Source of the DNA: PCC-6802 sp943367755
GTDB taxonomy: Bacteria > Cyanobacteriota > Cyanobacteriia > Pseudanabaenales > Pseudanabaenaceae
Assembly: GCA_943367755.1 (NCBI GenBank)
Contig: CALRKB020000013.1
Location: 1-64,000 of the forward strand
Reading direction: 5' to 3'
DNA: 64,000 bases
Part shown: positions 32,508 through 41,499 of the stretch, one piece after another
Numbering within the stretch: the stretch's first letter is position 1
Layout: every line of letters starts with the position of its first letter
Program-made: the position numbers and the translations under genes
The notes under the pieces: generated by a model
Databases searched by the model: none
Told to the model about the DNA's origin: nothing
The model's input: only the letters and a program-made list of their open reading frames with translations

Positions 32508-32828
32508 CTAATTGTGCTTATCTCGATAGATAGAGTATGAGATATGGTCAAGGCGATTGTTGAGTCTGGCTTTCTCCCAAGGCTGTAAACCTCCACCAGT
32601 ATGGCTATAGTAGGCACGCTGCAACGCTACTGATGCTTCGCGTCTTTCGAGATTGCGATATTCGGCACCGCTGACTGTACCATTCTGAATGCCGTGGTAA
32701 ATGCGCTGTTGTTGATTGATCGTGCGATTGTGGATTTCACCAGCAGAAGCTGACATGGGGCTAGCAATTATGGCACCGGCAACAGCAGTGGCAGTAGTAG
32801 CAAGGATTGTGCAGGTTAAAAGCTTCAT
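32508..32828 (-). CDS. Small secreted protein of the N/Q-R-rich helical type
   Basis: 106 residues with a signal peptide (LLTCTILATTATAVAGAIIA, cleavage after SASA). The mature 76 residues are helical and basic: EIHNRTINQQQRIYHGIQNG, then EYRNLERREASVALQRAYY and LNNRLDHISYSIYRDKHN. I recall a widespread bacterial family with Q-x-R-I-x-x-G-I-x-x-G and LERREA motifs, of unknown function. A stand-alone gene. Confidence 0.75.
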   Translation of the reverse strand: MKLLTCTILATTATAVAGAIIASPMSASAGEIHNRTINQQQRIYHGIQNGTVSGAEYRNLERREASVALQRAYYSHTGGGLQPWEKARLNNRLDHISYSIYRDKHN

Positions 32829-32890
32829 AATTTCTCTCCAAGTGCTTTGTTCTGCGGTTTAGACAACAGCACCTTAGAGAAGGTTCACTT

Positions 32891-35800
32891 TTATATTTCT
32901 ACTGCACCTAAAGATAGTAGTACCGATCGCTGTGCTTCTGTGAGACCAGTTGCTCCCGTGATATTCATCCCTTGATAAAGATCGTTGGGCTTCAGCGTTT
33001 TCCAGTTTACCCCAGTAGCTATATCCCAAAATTCAATCGTGGTATCCTGACTGCCACTAATCAGATTTTCACCGTCGGGCGTGAAAGCGATCGCCCATAC
33101 GCGTCCCTTGTGTCCTGTCAGAGTTTTAATGCAGGTTTTGGTTGGTAAATGCCAAAGCCGAATCGTGCAATCGTCACTACCGCTAGCTAAAATTTCACCG
33201 TCAGGACTGAAGCTTACGGACTTGATACCATTGGTATGAGACTGTAGATTGGCAATACATGCGCCCGTATTGACATCCCATAACTTGATCCTGCGATCGT
33301 CGCTTCCCGTTGCCACAATTTGACCATCAGGACTAAAAGCAACAGTCCAAATCTGGCCACTATGACCGCTTCGACCGCGTAAAATTTTGAGACATTGACC
33401 GGTCTGGATATCCCATAATCTAGCTGTGGTGTCGCCGCTAGCTGTGGCCAGGGTGCGATTGTTGGGGCTGAAAGCCACTGCCCAGACCCAGTTTTTGTGG
33501 GCTTGGAATGTTTGCAGACACTTTCCGCTCTCTAGATGCCAGAGTTTGGCTGTGTTATCGCAACTACCTGTAACTAGGAGGTCTCCCGTGCGGTCAAACA
33601 CGATCGAATTAATCAGGCTCGTGTGTCCGTCCAGAGTTTTGAGATACTGCCCGCTTGGCGCATGCCATAACTTGAGTCGATCGCTGCCGCTAGCGAGAAT
33701 TTTGCCATCGGGACTAAATGCTACGGCTGAGACCCAGTGTAAGTTTTTGGATAAGACCTGATAGCACTGGTTAGATCCTAGATGCCACAGTCGAGTTGTG
33801 CGATCGCTACTACCAGCGGCAATGATTTGCCCATCAGGGCTGAGTGCTAAGGCTCGGATTTCGGCTGTGTGTCCTTTAAGTGTCCTGAGGCATTTTGCGG
33901 TCTGGACATCGCAGATTTTAATGATGTAGTTATCGCTGCAACTGACGATGAGATTGTCGATCGGACTAAAGGCAACTGCCCATACCCAACCACCGTGTCC
34001 GGGCAGGGTTTTGGCGCAACTCTCCGTTTCCAAATCCCATAGCCTGACGGTATTGTCGTCGCCACCGCTGACTAAAATTTGACTGTCATGACTAAAGGCA
34101 ATCGATTTGACTAAACCGCAATGTCCGCGTAGCTTCTTGACGAGGTTGCCATCACCGATATCCCATAGTCCGATTGTGCTATCAACACTGCTACTGGCTA
34201 GGAATTTGCCATTAGGGCTAAAGGTTACTGCCCAGACCCAGCTAGCATGACCTTCAAGTGTCTTAGTGCAGATGCCTGTGTTGACATCCCATAGTTTGAT
34301 TGTGCGATCGTCGCTACCGCTAGCTAGGGTTTTGCCATCGGGACTAAAGCAGATCGATCTGACTAATCCAGTATGACCGAGTAAGGTTTTGACAGAGTGA
34401 TTCCCTGCGGGATACGTACTGCCGCGATCGGTATGCCAAAAACGAATCGTGCGATCGGCCCCGGCACTAGCTAGAGTTTTGCCATCAGGGCTAAAAGCTA
34501 CTGACCATACCCAGCCACTGTGTTCGCAGAAAGTGTGCAGACATTCTTTTGTGCTCACATCCCAAATTTTAACTGTCTGGTCGTCACTACAGGTAGCGAT
34601 TGAGTTGCCGTCTGGGCTAAATGCCAGTGATAATAACCAGCCGGTATGCGCTCTAAAACTAACTATTTGTTTACCATCGGGTACGCTCCAAAGATGGACT
34701 TCCCCAGTGACGGTGCCTGTGGCAAAGAGATGTCCCTGGGGATGGAAAGTGAGAGCGATGATGCCACTAAAGATCTCCGTGAAAGCTGATTTAGATAAAT
34801 CGCTGTGGGATAAGTTAATCCCAGATAAATTACGATCGCGCAGATCGGCTTGCCAAATTGCTAAGTTAGAAAAATCGCGATCGCTTAAATCTACTTGCAT
34901 CTGGCATAGGAGATTGAGAATATTCCCAGCTGCGTAACCAAGCTCTCTGGGGGCCTGTTCGCGCAAGTAGAGCAGAATTTGCGTTAGGTAGCTGTCTACA
35001 TGCGTTTTGGTGCCAAGCGCAAGCGTTAATTGTTCGATAATCGGTTGGATAATCAGCCGCAGTTGAGTTTCTCTGACATAATCTTTAGCTCTGGCTTTGA
35101 GCAGGGCATGGTTGTTGAGCAACACGATTGCTCCTGTCAGGATCTCTTGACCGATCTGCTCGATCAAGACTGCGGTCACATACTCCATGACGACAGACTG
35201 CTGCGTAAAACTGCCCGATTTGCCTTCGATCAGCGATCGCCGTTGCAAAGACTCTAAAGCTTCTAGCAGCTTACGCTCAGGTACTGGCCCCAGTAAGTCA
35301 TCCCTTAGTTCTGATAGAGAAACTCCATCGCGATTGATCGCCAGCCAATACATAATTTGCTTTTCTAGATCCGATAGGCGATGAAATTGCTCATCCAGGA
35401 GACGCCAGATATCGGCGATCGCTGTGGCTCCTCCATCCAGAAAAGTGGATATCTGACCATCAAATAAGTCTTGAATCGTAATCGAAACAATTTTTAAGGC
35501 CAGTGGATTGCCCCGATATATATTAATTAGCGTTTCACACTCGTGTTGTTCTCCCGCCAGACCTTTCGCTTGCAGTAGCGCTTTCCCCTCTGCTTGATTG
35601 AGACCTACTACTCGCAGCGATCGCACTGGTAAAAGTTTCCCCTCAAACCATCCTACTTCCTTCGGCTTCTCTCGGCTGGTCAAAATCAGGCAACTTTGAT
35701 GCGCGATTTCGGCTAAGCGCGTAAATAGGGTGCCGTAACCTTCATAGCCTTGCCTATATTCTCCAGAATTACTGCCACTTAATAAAACTGATTCAACATT

Positions 35801-36607
35801 GTCTAGGATGAGCAAACAGCGAGACGAGCGTAAGTAACCAATTAAGCGCGAAATGGCACTATCGAGAGTTGTTGGTAAGCTGGCTTCCTGTCCATCGGAA
35901 AGAAACACCAACCAGTTCAATAAAATATCTTCTGGTAGAGGTGCGTCGCGTAGCGATCGCCAGATTGTGCGATCGAAGTGTCTCTGCAATTGTTCGGTTG
36001 CTTTCACTGCTAGGGATGTTTTGCCAGCTCCACCCATACCAAATAAGGCTACTAAACGACAATGCTCTCGTATAGTCCATTGCTCTAAGGTTACTAATGC
36101 TTCAGTTTGACCGTAGAACAGCGAGATGTCAGGAGCCTCTCCCAAATCTTGCAGGCTATTTGGAGCAGATGGTTGGGGAGACTGGTGGATAGGTTGGTTA
36201 ACAGGACTATTGGCTAGTAATTTGCTAGGCAATAGTCCACTGGGGGGAAGTATGGTGGTAGGGGGTGATAAATCTACTGCCTCTGCCTTCTCTGATGTGC
36301 CTGGCGCTTCAGAGGGAAACGTATTGGCTATTTCCGCATCTAGCAGATGACGATACCGCTCTAGGGCAGCTTGGAAGTTTGTCTTGCTTACCCTTTCTCC
36401 TAGTGCTTGTGAAAGTAGCTTCCATAGCTTTGGCCCCACATCTTGCTTGAGGTATTCCGCCGTATAGCTATGGGACTCGGCGATTTCCTCATATTTCTGC
36501 CCTCGCACCGCACCGCGAATGATCAGCTTTTCAATATCTTTCAAATGCCTTCTGGCTGTTGCAAAGACAGCGGCATCGGCAATTTTAGATGCTTCATCAG
36601 TATCCAT
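32891..36607 (-). CDS. STAND NTPase: NB-ARC core with 14 WD40 repeats
   Basis: 1238 residues. An N-terminal helical domain (1-75, KLIIRGAVRGQKYEEIAESH) resembles the effector-linked helical domain common in cyanobacterial WD40-STAND proteins. A Pro/Ser linker leads to the NB-ARC core (about 155-500): P-loop VALFGMGGAGKTSLAVKA, Walker B CLLILDNVE, LTSREKPKE sensor, GNPLALK. A pentapeptide-like stretch (DLRDRNLSGINLSHSDLSK) precedes fourteen WD40 units (about 615-1215) of the form VWAVAFSPDGKxLASGSDDxTIxLWD, enough for two seven-bladed propellers. Such proteins act as ligand-triggered switches in signalling, cell-death or defence. The effector here is not identified. Confidence 0.92.
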   Translation of the reverse strand: MDTDEASKIADAAVFATARRHLKDIEKLIIRGAVRGQKYEEIAESHSYTAEYLKQDVGPKLWKLLSQALGERVSKTNFQAALERYRHLLDAEIANTFPSEAPGTSEKAEAVDLSPPTTILPPSGLLPSKLLANSPVNQPIHQSPQPSAPNSLQDLGEAPDISLFYGQTEALVTLEQWTIREHCRLVALFGMGGAGKTSLAVKATEQLQRHFDRTIWRSLRDAPLPEDILLNWLVFLSDGQEASLPTTLDSAISRLIGYLRSSRCLLILDNVESVLLSGSNSGEYRQGYEGYGTLFTRLAEIAHQSCLILTSREKPKEVGWFEGKLLPVRSLRVVGLNQAEGKALLQAKGLAGEQHECETLINIYRGNPLALKIVSITIQDLFDGQISTFLDGGATAIADIWRLLDEQFHRLSDLEKQIMYWLAINRDGVSLSELRDDLLGPVPERKLLEALESLQRRSLIEGKSGSFTQQSVVMEYVTAVLIEQIGQEILTGAIVLLNNHALLKARAKDYVRETQLRLIIQPIIEQLTLALGTKTHVDSYLTQILLYLREQAPRELGYAAGNILNLLCQMQVDLSDRDFSNLAIWQADLRDRNLSGINLSHSDLSKSAFTEIFSGIIALTFHPQGHLFATGTVTGEVHLWSVPDGKQIVSFRAHTGWLLSLAFSPDGNSIATCSDDQTVKIWDVSTKECLHTFCEHSGWVWSVAFSPDGKTLASAGADRTIRFWHTDRGSTYPAGNHSVKTLLGHTGLVRSICFSPDGKTLASGSDDRTIKLWDVNTGICTKTLEGHASWVWAVTFSPNGKFLASSSVDSTIGLWDIGDGNLVKKLRGHCGLVKSIAFSHDSQILVSGGDDNTVRLWDLETESCAKTLPGHGGWVWAVAFSPIDNLIVSCSDNYIIKICDVQTAKCLRTLKGHTAEIRALALSPDGQIIAAGSSDRTTRLWHLGSNQCYQVLSKNLHWVSAVAFSPDGKILASGSDRLKLWHAPSGQYLKTLDGHTSLINSIVFDRTGDLLVTGSCDNTAKLWHLESGKCLQTFQAHKNWVWAVAFSPNNRTLATASGDTTARLWDIQTGQCLKILRGRSGHSGQIWTVAFSPDGQIVATGSDDRRIKLWDVNTGACIANLQSHTNGIKSVSFSPDGEILASGSDDCTIRLWHLPTKTCIKTLTGHKGRVWAIAFTPDGENLISGSQDTTIEFWDIATGVNWKTLKPNDLYQGMNITGATGLTEAQRSVLLSLGAVEI

Positions 36608-36732
36608 GTCTTTGTGGAGGCAAAATCAAGGGTTACTTCCTAGTGTAACTGAATTTTTCTGAACTTTCTATAACTAAATCAATACACTCTAGTATTAGAA
36701 TCTCTCTTAGTGAGAATTTGAGAATTCCTACT

Positions 36733-36774
36733 GTGATAAAAGGTGATAAAAGGTAAGAAAAAGTAAGATCTTTG
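36733..36774 (+). repeat. Second copy of the four-unit 10-bp direct repeat array
   Basis: Units at 36733 GTGATAAAAG, 36743 GTGATAAAAG, 36753 GTAAGAAAAA, 36763 GTAAGATCTTTG: the same phase, order and TCTTTG end as 11462-11503. It lies in the 380-bp gap between the WD40 gene start (36607) and the small gene at 36989, so it could act on either. Nothing else but a HIP1 cluster is seen in the gap. Confidence 0.65.
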
Positions 36775-36847
36775 GTAAATAGAAGTATTGGAAATCATTG
36801 AGCCAATGTAAATTTGATGCTTCTGATGGTAGGGCTCTCATGATACG

Positions 36848-36881
36848 ATCGCGATCGCATAAATCCTGCGATCGCGATCGC
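36848..36881. repeat. Clustered overlapping HIP1 octamers forming a hairpin
   Basis: Three GCGATCGC copies (36851, 36868 and 36874, the last two overlapping) within 34 bp, arranged as two GATCGCGATCGC-type arms around CATAAATCCT. The arms are self-complementary, so strong local hairpins can form. It lies upstream of the 36989 gene. Confidence 0.8.
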
Positions 36882-36988
36882 AGACGATTCTAGGTCGCCA
36901 TAGAAAAATAGACAAATAAGAAATTTTGGCTTCAGATCGGACACCATAAGCATTTTAGTAGTAAGTATTACATGGGATAGATAGAGCA

Positions 36989-37204
36989 ATGAATGTTTCA
37001 GATTTTGTCAATTTAGGCAATCGTTACTACGGAGAATTCACTCCGGCAAATTTAGTTTTTGATGCTAACCTTCAACAATTCTCTAGACGAGTAGGATTGA
37101 TCTGCGCTCTAGAAAATGGCGGCAAAATTTCTCCTCAAGATGCGTTTAACCAAATTTCTGATTTGTGGGAAACATTAGAAAGCTCGGCATACAACCTTCT
37201 GTAG
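36989..37204 (+). CDS. Small conserved cyanobacterial protein (DUF7219-like)
   Basis: 71 residues, soluble. NRYYGEFTPANLVFDANLQQ, then FSRRVGLICALENGGKISPQ and DAFNQISDLWETLESSAYNL. I recall a small cyanobacterial family with exactly this YYGEFTPENLVFNANLQEF pattern. No known function. Stand-alone gene, convergent with the long DUF5682 operon. Confidence 0.75.
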   Translation: MNVSDFVNLGNRYYGEFTPANLVFDANLQQFSRRVGLICALENGGKISPQDAFNQISDLWETLESSAYNLL

Positions 37205-37260
37205 GCTTGTCATAGAAGCCAAGCCCAAGCCATAGAATCAAAATAATGAGTGCATCATTA

Positions 37261-40182
37261 TCAATGAAACTGCTTTAGAGATTGACTGTGTGCTTCAAAT
37301 GCTGCGGGATAGGTTTGCAGTAGATCTACTGTTGCTTGCTCAATTTGGGATAGCGATCTTGGCTGCTCTAAATTTTGCCCTTGGGCGCGATCGCCACTAT
37401 AATTTTGATTGAGATCTTGATTGAGATCTTGCCAAGTTATCGCTTCTATTCCCAGCCAATTTGCTAGGGCAATTGCATTATCAGGATATTCGATCAGCAA
37501 CTGTTGGACAGCTTGCTCGGCGGTAGATAGTGCTGCGATTTTAGCTATGGGAATTTCTGTCTCTGCCAATTGAGGTTCAGTTTGCCATACCATCGGTGTG
37601 CGGCGATCGAGTTCTTTTAAACTATTGGGAAAACTATTGCCTGCGTCTTTGATTAAAGGAGAGAGTAGTTGTGACTGCGATCGCAAACTGAGGATAAGCT
37701 GTGGTAATTGAGGCAATAGCACGGCATCAGGAACAGTTGCGAACAATTGATTGAGTAATTCTACGACAAAGCTGCCCATGCGCGGCGCAAAAGAGAGCGC
37801 TAGAATGAATCCGTTCAGATATTCGGGGAAGGCTTGGATGCGCAGGTGATCCTGTAGTAGGGCGGCAAAGAAGCTACGGATTGCTGCTAAATCTTTGAGT
37901 TTGAGTAACCATTCTGCCGTCCATAACAGTCCCATTTTGGCTGGATCTTCAATGATTTGGGCGGTTTGCTGAATGCTAATTAGCAACTGACTGCGCTGAC
38001 AACCCAGCGCCAAGGCTAAATTCTCTAGTGTGAAAATAAAACTGAGCATACCGCTGATTTGAGTAGGAGAAGTACCGCGATCGGCAAAGGCAATGGGTAG
38101 GAGCGTACTGTAATGCGCGTAGCCAGTTGAGACAAATCTCTCGATCCAGTTTGGTAAACCTGTGGGCGTACTGCGATAGTAATGGACAAGACGACGGATG
38201 CGATCAAAAATTGTGGGGGCATCTTCAGCGGCGGTTTCTTGGCTCAGAAGAGTGGTGGCATGGGAGCCGATCGCTTCGGTGAGGCGAGGATGATGCAAAT
38301 AAAGTAGACTATCTTCCGCTGCTGCTAAGGCATGTGCGGCCTTGGCTTCTGGCGCAAACGACTGTTGTTTGAGGCGTTGCTCTAAGACCTGTTCGATTGT
38401 GACTCCTTCATAACCCAAAAGAATTAGGTCCCGTTGGTACTTGCCAATGCGCACTTCCCAGGATTCTTGCACTGGTTTATAACCGAGACTGCGTTCGCCG
38501 ATGATGGGATGAACGACATGATCGCCTGCGAGTCTTCGTAGCCGCCACATCACATCGCTACAAGCCAGTAGTTCGGGCTGTTGTTTGAAATCAAGCAATG
38601 CTCGTTGGTTAGTCTTTGCTAAGAGATTGATATTGAGTGGAGCGAGACGGTCGTAGACATTCTGTGCCAAGGGTGGAAGAGAAGCATAACCCACGGTGCC
38701 AATGCGATCGCCCCCGAGCAGAATTCGACAGATTTGAGCAATATTGCGTTTTTTGGGTGTGTAGTCCTTTTCTAGACAAGTAATCGCGGCATCTTGAAAG
38801 TCGTAGGGACTGGGGAAACTGCGTTGACGAATATTGGCGAGTAACATGGAGGTCTGAAAAATCGCGATCGCATCGGCGGTGCTAGCGAGATAGCCATTCT
38901 TGCGAGCTAGCGCCACAATATTCACACACCAATTTAATAGTTGATCCCGATCGGCTCCTACTTGAGAGGGCGAGCGCATCAGCAGTGAGACCATGGCACG
39001 ATCTTGTAAATCTTCTACCTGAGTTGTTTTGTCTTCCTGATCTGATGTGGCAATAGCCTTTTTCTGCTTAGTTTTAGTAGCTTTAGTAGATTTCTCTTTA
39101 TCGGGTTTTGTCAGGCGAAAAGGAGAGAGTTTGGCAAGTTTGAGACTTTTGCTCCAGGTGGCCTCTGCCAAAGACAATGTACCCGCTGGGTGGTGAAACT
39201 GATATTCGATCGCTGTATAACTAGAAGGAATAATGCCGTACAACCAGGTGGTTTGCGATGCTTTGGGGAGTTCGGCTTGGATTGGATTAGCGATGCCATA
39301 TTCGGGTACATCGCTGGCGGCATGGGCTGCTCCACAGATAAAAATGGCATCTTCAGGGCTAACTTGATGTGCTTGCATATGCTGTTTGATACGCGTCCAC
39401 ATCAAGCTCTCCCGCTGACGATTGAGATTGAGATTCTCCTGTTTAGTACCCAATCGGCGAATCAGGCTACCCACTAAGCTCAACACCTGTCGATAGGTAT
39501 GGTAGTCTGCACCAATCAGTGCTTGTTCCACATACTGATCCCACCATTCAGCAAAGTGGCGGGTCTGGGAATTTTTGAGTAGGGCTTGTAGAAAAGCATC
39601 GAAGCTTGGCACGATCTGCCCAAGTTCTACCGCGATCGCGCTGCCATGAATTTCTGCTTCTTTGCTGGGCGGTTCATCTTCATTCTCTGGCAAGTGGAGA
39701 TCGGGCGGTTCCCACTGCACGACCAGATCGGCGCTACGATCCACAAACACGATTTCTGTATCGGTCGATTGTAAGGCAAAAGCGATCGCCTGATATTCCG
39801 CCGAAGCCTCAGTTAAAGGTACAATCACACTCAGAGGCATGAGATCTGCTGAAAAAGTGCTGGATTCTGCTGCAAATGCTTGCAAAGCCACAGGTAACTG
39901 GCAATCTGCCAAATTCTCAATCGTTGGACGCAGATCTTCGCATAGCTCTATGTAAATTACCTTGGGTGGTCTTCGCTGTAACCGTTGCAGCATCTGGATT
40001 GCAGCAGTAGGTGAATGATGACAAACTGGGAAAATCTCTAACGGTTCGGCAAGTACTTTGTCGACATCACCTGCGAGATCGCTCAGTAATTGATTCAGAG
40101 GTTGGGTGTCATCAGCAAACTGCGCTGCTGACGCTAATAGTTGGGTTTGGAGAGGTGCGAGAGATGCAGGTAGATCGGTCAT
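37261..40182 (-). CDS. DUF5682-family protein, last gene of the MoxR/VWA operon
   Basis: 973 residues. The N-terminal half has a TIKI/EreA/ChaN-like pattern: LEIFPVCHHSPTAAIQML (His55, His56), VIYIELCEDLRPTIENL, IVFVDRSADLVV, and FICGAAHAASDVPEYG. It is therefore expected to form a metal- or ligand-binding superfamily fold, perhaps hydrolytic. A Lys-rich linker (about 358-384) follows, then a long helical C-terminal part with a 500-residue conserved block (GIPSSYTAIEYQF; DVMWRLRRLAGDHVVHPIIG). It is encoded 138 bp downstream of the MoxR gene and lies in the common operon of the SWIM/DUF5691/VWA/MoxR set. Function undetermined. Confidence 0.8.
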   Translation of the reverse strand: MTDLPASLAPLQTQLLASAAQFADDTQPLNQLLSDLAGDVDKVLAEPLEIFPVCHHSPTAAIQMLQRLQRRPPKVIYIELCEDLRPTIENLADCQLPVALQAFAAESSTFSADLMPLSVIVPLTEASAEYQAIAFALQSTDTEIVFVDRSADLVVQWEPPDLHLPENEDEPPSKEAEIHGSAIAVELGQIVPSFDAFLQALLKNSQTRHFAEWWDQYVEQALIGADYHTYRQVLSLVGSLIRRLGTKQENLNLNRQRESLMWTRIKQHMQAHQVSPEDAIFICGAAHAASDVPEYGIANPIQAELPKASQTTWLYGIIPSSYTAIEYQFHHPAGTLSLAEATWSKSLKLAKLSPFRLTKPDKEKSTKATKTKQKKAIATSDQEDKTTQVEDLQDRAMVSLLMRSPSQVGADRDQLLNWCVNIVALARKNGYLASTADAIAIFQTSMLLANIRQRSFPSPYDFQDAAITCLEKDYTPKKRNIAQICRILLGGDRIGTVGYASLPPLAQNVYDRLAPLNINLLAKTNQRALLDFKQQPELLACSDVMWRLRRLAGDHVVHPIIGERSLGYKPVQESWEVRIGKYQRDLILLGYEGVTIEQVLEQRLKQQSFAPEAKAAHALAAAEDSLLYLHHPRLTEAIGSHATTLLSQETAAEDAPTIFDRIRRLVHYYRSTPTGLPNWIERFVSTGYAHYSTLLPIAFADRGTSPTQISGMLSFIFTLENLALALGCQRSQLLISIQQTAQIIEDPAKMGLLWTAEWLLKLKDLAAIRSFFAALLQDHLRIQAFPEYLNGFILALSFAPRMGSFVVELLNQLFATVPDAVLLPQLPQLILSLRSQSQLLSPLIKDAGNSFPNSLKELDRRTPMVWQTEPQLAETEIPIAKIAALSTAEQAVQQLLIEYPDNAIALANWLGIEAITWQDLNQDLNQNYSGDRAQGQNLEQPRSLSQIEQATVDLLQTYPAAFEAHSQSLKQFH

Positions 40183-40228
40183 GTTCTTTCGCTTCTTAGG
40201 AGATTTCTGAGAGAAAATATATCAATGG

Positions 40229-40294
40229 GTAGGGGCAGGTTATGTAGTACATCTATGGATAAACCATTGATTTATGGGCTAAACCTGCCCCTAC
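40229..40294. repeat. Inverted repeat in the MoxR-DUF5682 spacer
   Basis: GTAGGGGCAGGTT (40229-40241) and AACCTGCCCCTAC (40282-40294) are perfectly complementary over 13 bp with a 40-nt loop. No T run. It resembles scattered cyanobacterial palindromes with GGGGCAGGTT arms and may lower expression of DUF5682 relative to MoxR or act as a REP-like element. Confidence 0.6.
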
Positions 40295-40320
40295 AGGGAT
40301 TTTGTTTCATAGAAATATCC

Positions 40321-41478
40321 TTAACTCATAGTTCGCATTGCTTCTTTCCCACCTTCTAAGAAGGCTTCCCATTCGCCTTGATTGGCTTTTGTGCGTTGTT
40401 CGACGGTGGCGTGCCAGAAACGATTGAGGATGGCGACATCTTCAGGTTGGCGGCGCACTAATGTACCAATCAGAGAACGTGCTAGCACGCTAGCATCTAG
40501 GGCATCATTGCCAAAGTGTCGGCTGTAGAGGAGGGCATCTTCCAATACGCCAATCTGTTCGGCTGTGGAGAGGGCAGATTCTAAGCGTTGGTCATCGGAG
40601 GTGGCAGCCGCATTACTTTCACGCAGGTCAGCAAAGGTTTGCAGCAGCACATCTAGCAATGTGGGCGGTACTTCGACCGTGAATCCATGTCGACTCAGTA
40701 ATTCACGCGTACGGAACAGCACGATTTCTTGCTCTTGCTTTTTATTTGTGACAATGGGCATATGCACAAAATTAAATCGCCGTTTGAGTGCTGAAGAGAG
40801 TTCGTTGACGCCGCGATCGCGACTATTGGCTGTGGCAATGATATTAAAGCCAGGTTTCGCAAATACAATATTTTCGGTTTTGAGTTCGGGAATCGCTACG
40901 TATTTTTCGCTCAAGATAGAAATCAAGGCATCCTGAACATCGGAAGTACAGCGGGTTAGCTCTTCAAATCTGCCCATCGCTCCGATTTCCATCGCAGTCA
41001 TCATGGGAGAAGGAATTAGAGAACTGCGCGATTGGCCTGTCGCAATTACCATCGCCACATTCCAGGAATATTTAATCTGGTCTTCGGTAGTGCCTGCTGT
41101 GCCCTGCACCACGTAGGTGGAATTTCCACAGATTGCCGCCGCCAGCAATTCTGCCAGCCAACTTTTGCCCGTACCTGGATCGCCGATTAAGAGCAGGCCG
41201 CGATCGGATGCCAGTGTGACGATCGCTCGTTCCGCGATCGCCGTTTCACCATACCATTTTTGACCAATTGGGCGATCGAGTTTTTGGGCTGGTGTGCCTC
41301 CGATTACAAAGGTTCGCACCATCTGCGGTGATAGTAACCAGGAAAAGGGTTTATCCCCCTTATCGATGGATATGAGATAGTCTAATTCCTCTCGATATTT
41401 CATCTCTGCTGGTTGACGCAGTAGAGTAGGTTGTTCTTTTTCTGTATCCTTTTCTTTCTCTTTTTTCGCTTGAGCCAT
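40321..41478 (-). CDS. MoxR-family AAA+ ATPase
   Basis: 385 residues. Walker A: LLLIGDPGTGKSWLAELLAA (about 96-115). The MoxR core continues with MEIGAMGRFEELTRCTSDVQ then DALISILSEKYVAIPEL, INIIATANSRDRGVNELSSA and LKRRFNFVHMPIVTNKK (arginine finger region). The N-terminus is Lys/Glu-rich and disordered. MoxR ATPases are chaperone-like machines that load or remodel VWA proteins; here the VWA gene ends 22 bp upstream. The set is conserved in cyanobacteria and actinobacteria and has been linked to conflict or stress systems. Confidence 0.92.
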   Translation of the reverse strand: MAQAKKEKEKDTEKEQPTLLRQPAEMKYREELDYLISIDKGDKPFSWLLSPQMVRTFVIGGTPAQKLDRPIGQKWYGETAIAERAIVTLASDRGLLLIGDPGTGKSWLAELLAAAICGNSTYVVQGTAGTTEDQIKYSWNVAMVIATGQSRSSLIPSPMMTAMEIGAMGRFEELTRCTSDVQDALISILSEKYVAIPELKTENIVFAKPGFNIIATANSRDRGVNELSSALKRRFNFVHMPIVTNKKQEQEIVLFRTRELLSRHGFTVEVPPTLLDVLLQTFADLRESNAAATSDDQRLESALSTAEQIGVLEDALLYSRHFGNDALDASVLARSLIGTLVRRQPEDVAILNRFWHATVEQRTKANQGEWEAFLEGGKEAMRTMS

Positions 41479-41499
41479 AGGATTTTCTGATAAAGATAG

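Noticed and set aside
36733..36774. CRISPR-type array in the 10-bp or 40-bp repeat regions
   Set aside because: Units are far too short or, at 4081-4216, without unique spacers of constant size and with palindromic cores; no cas genes are present.
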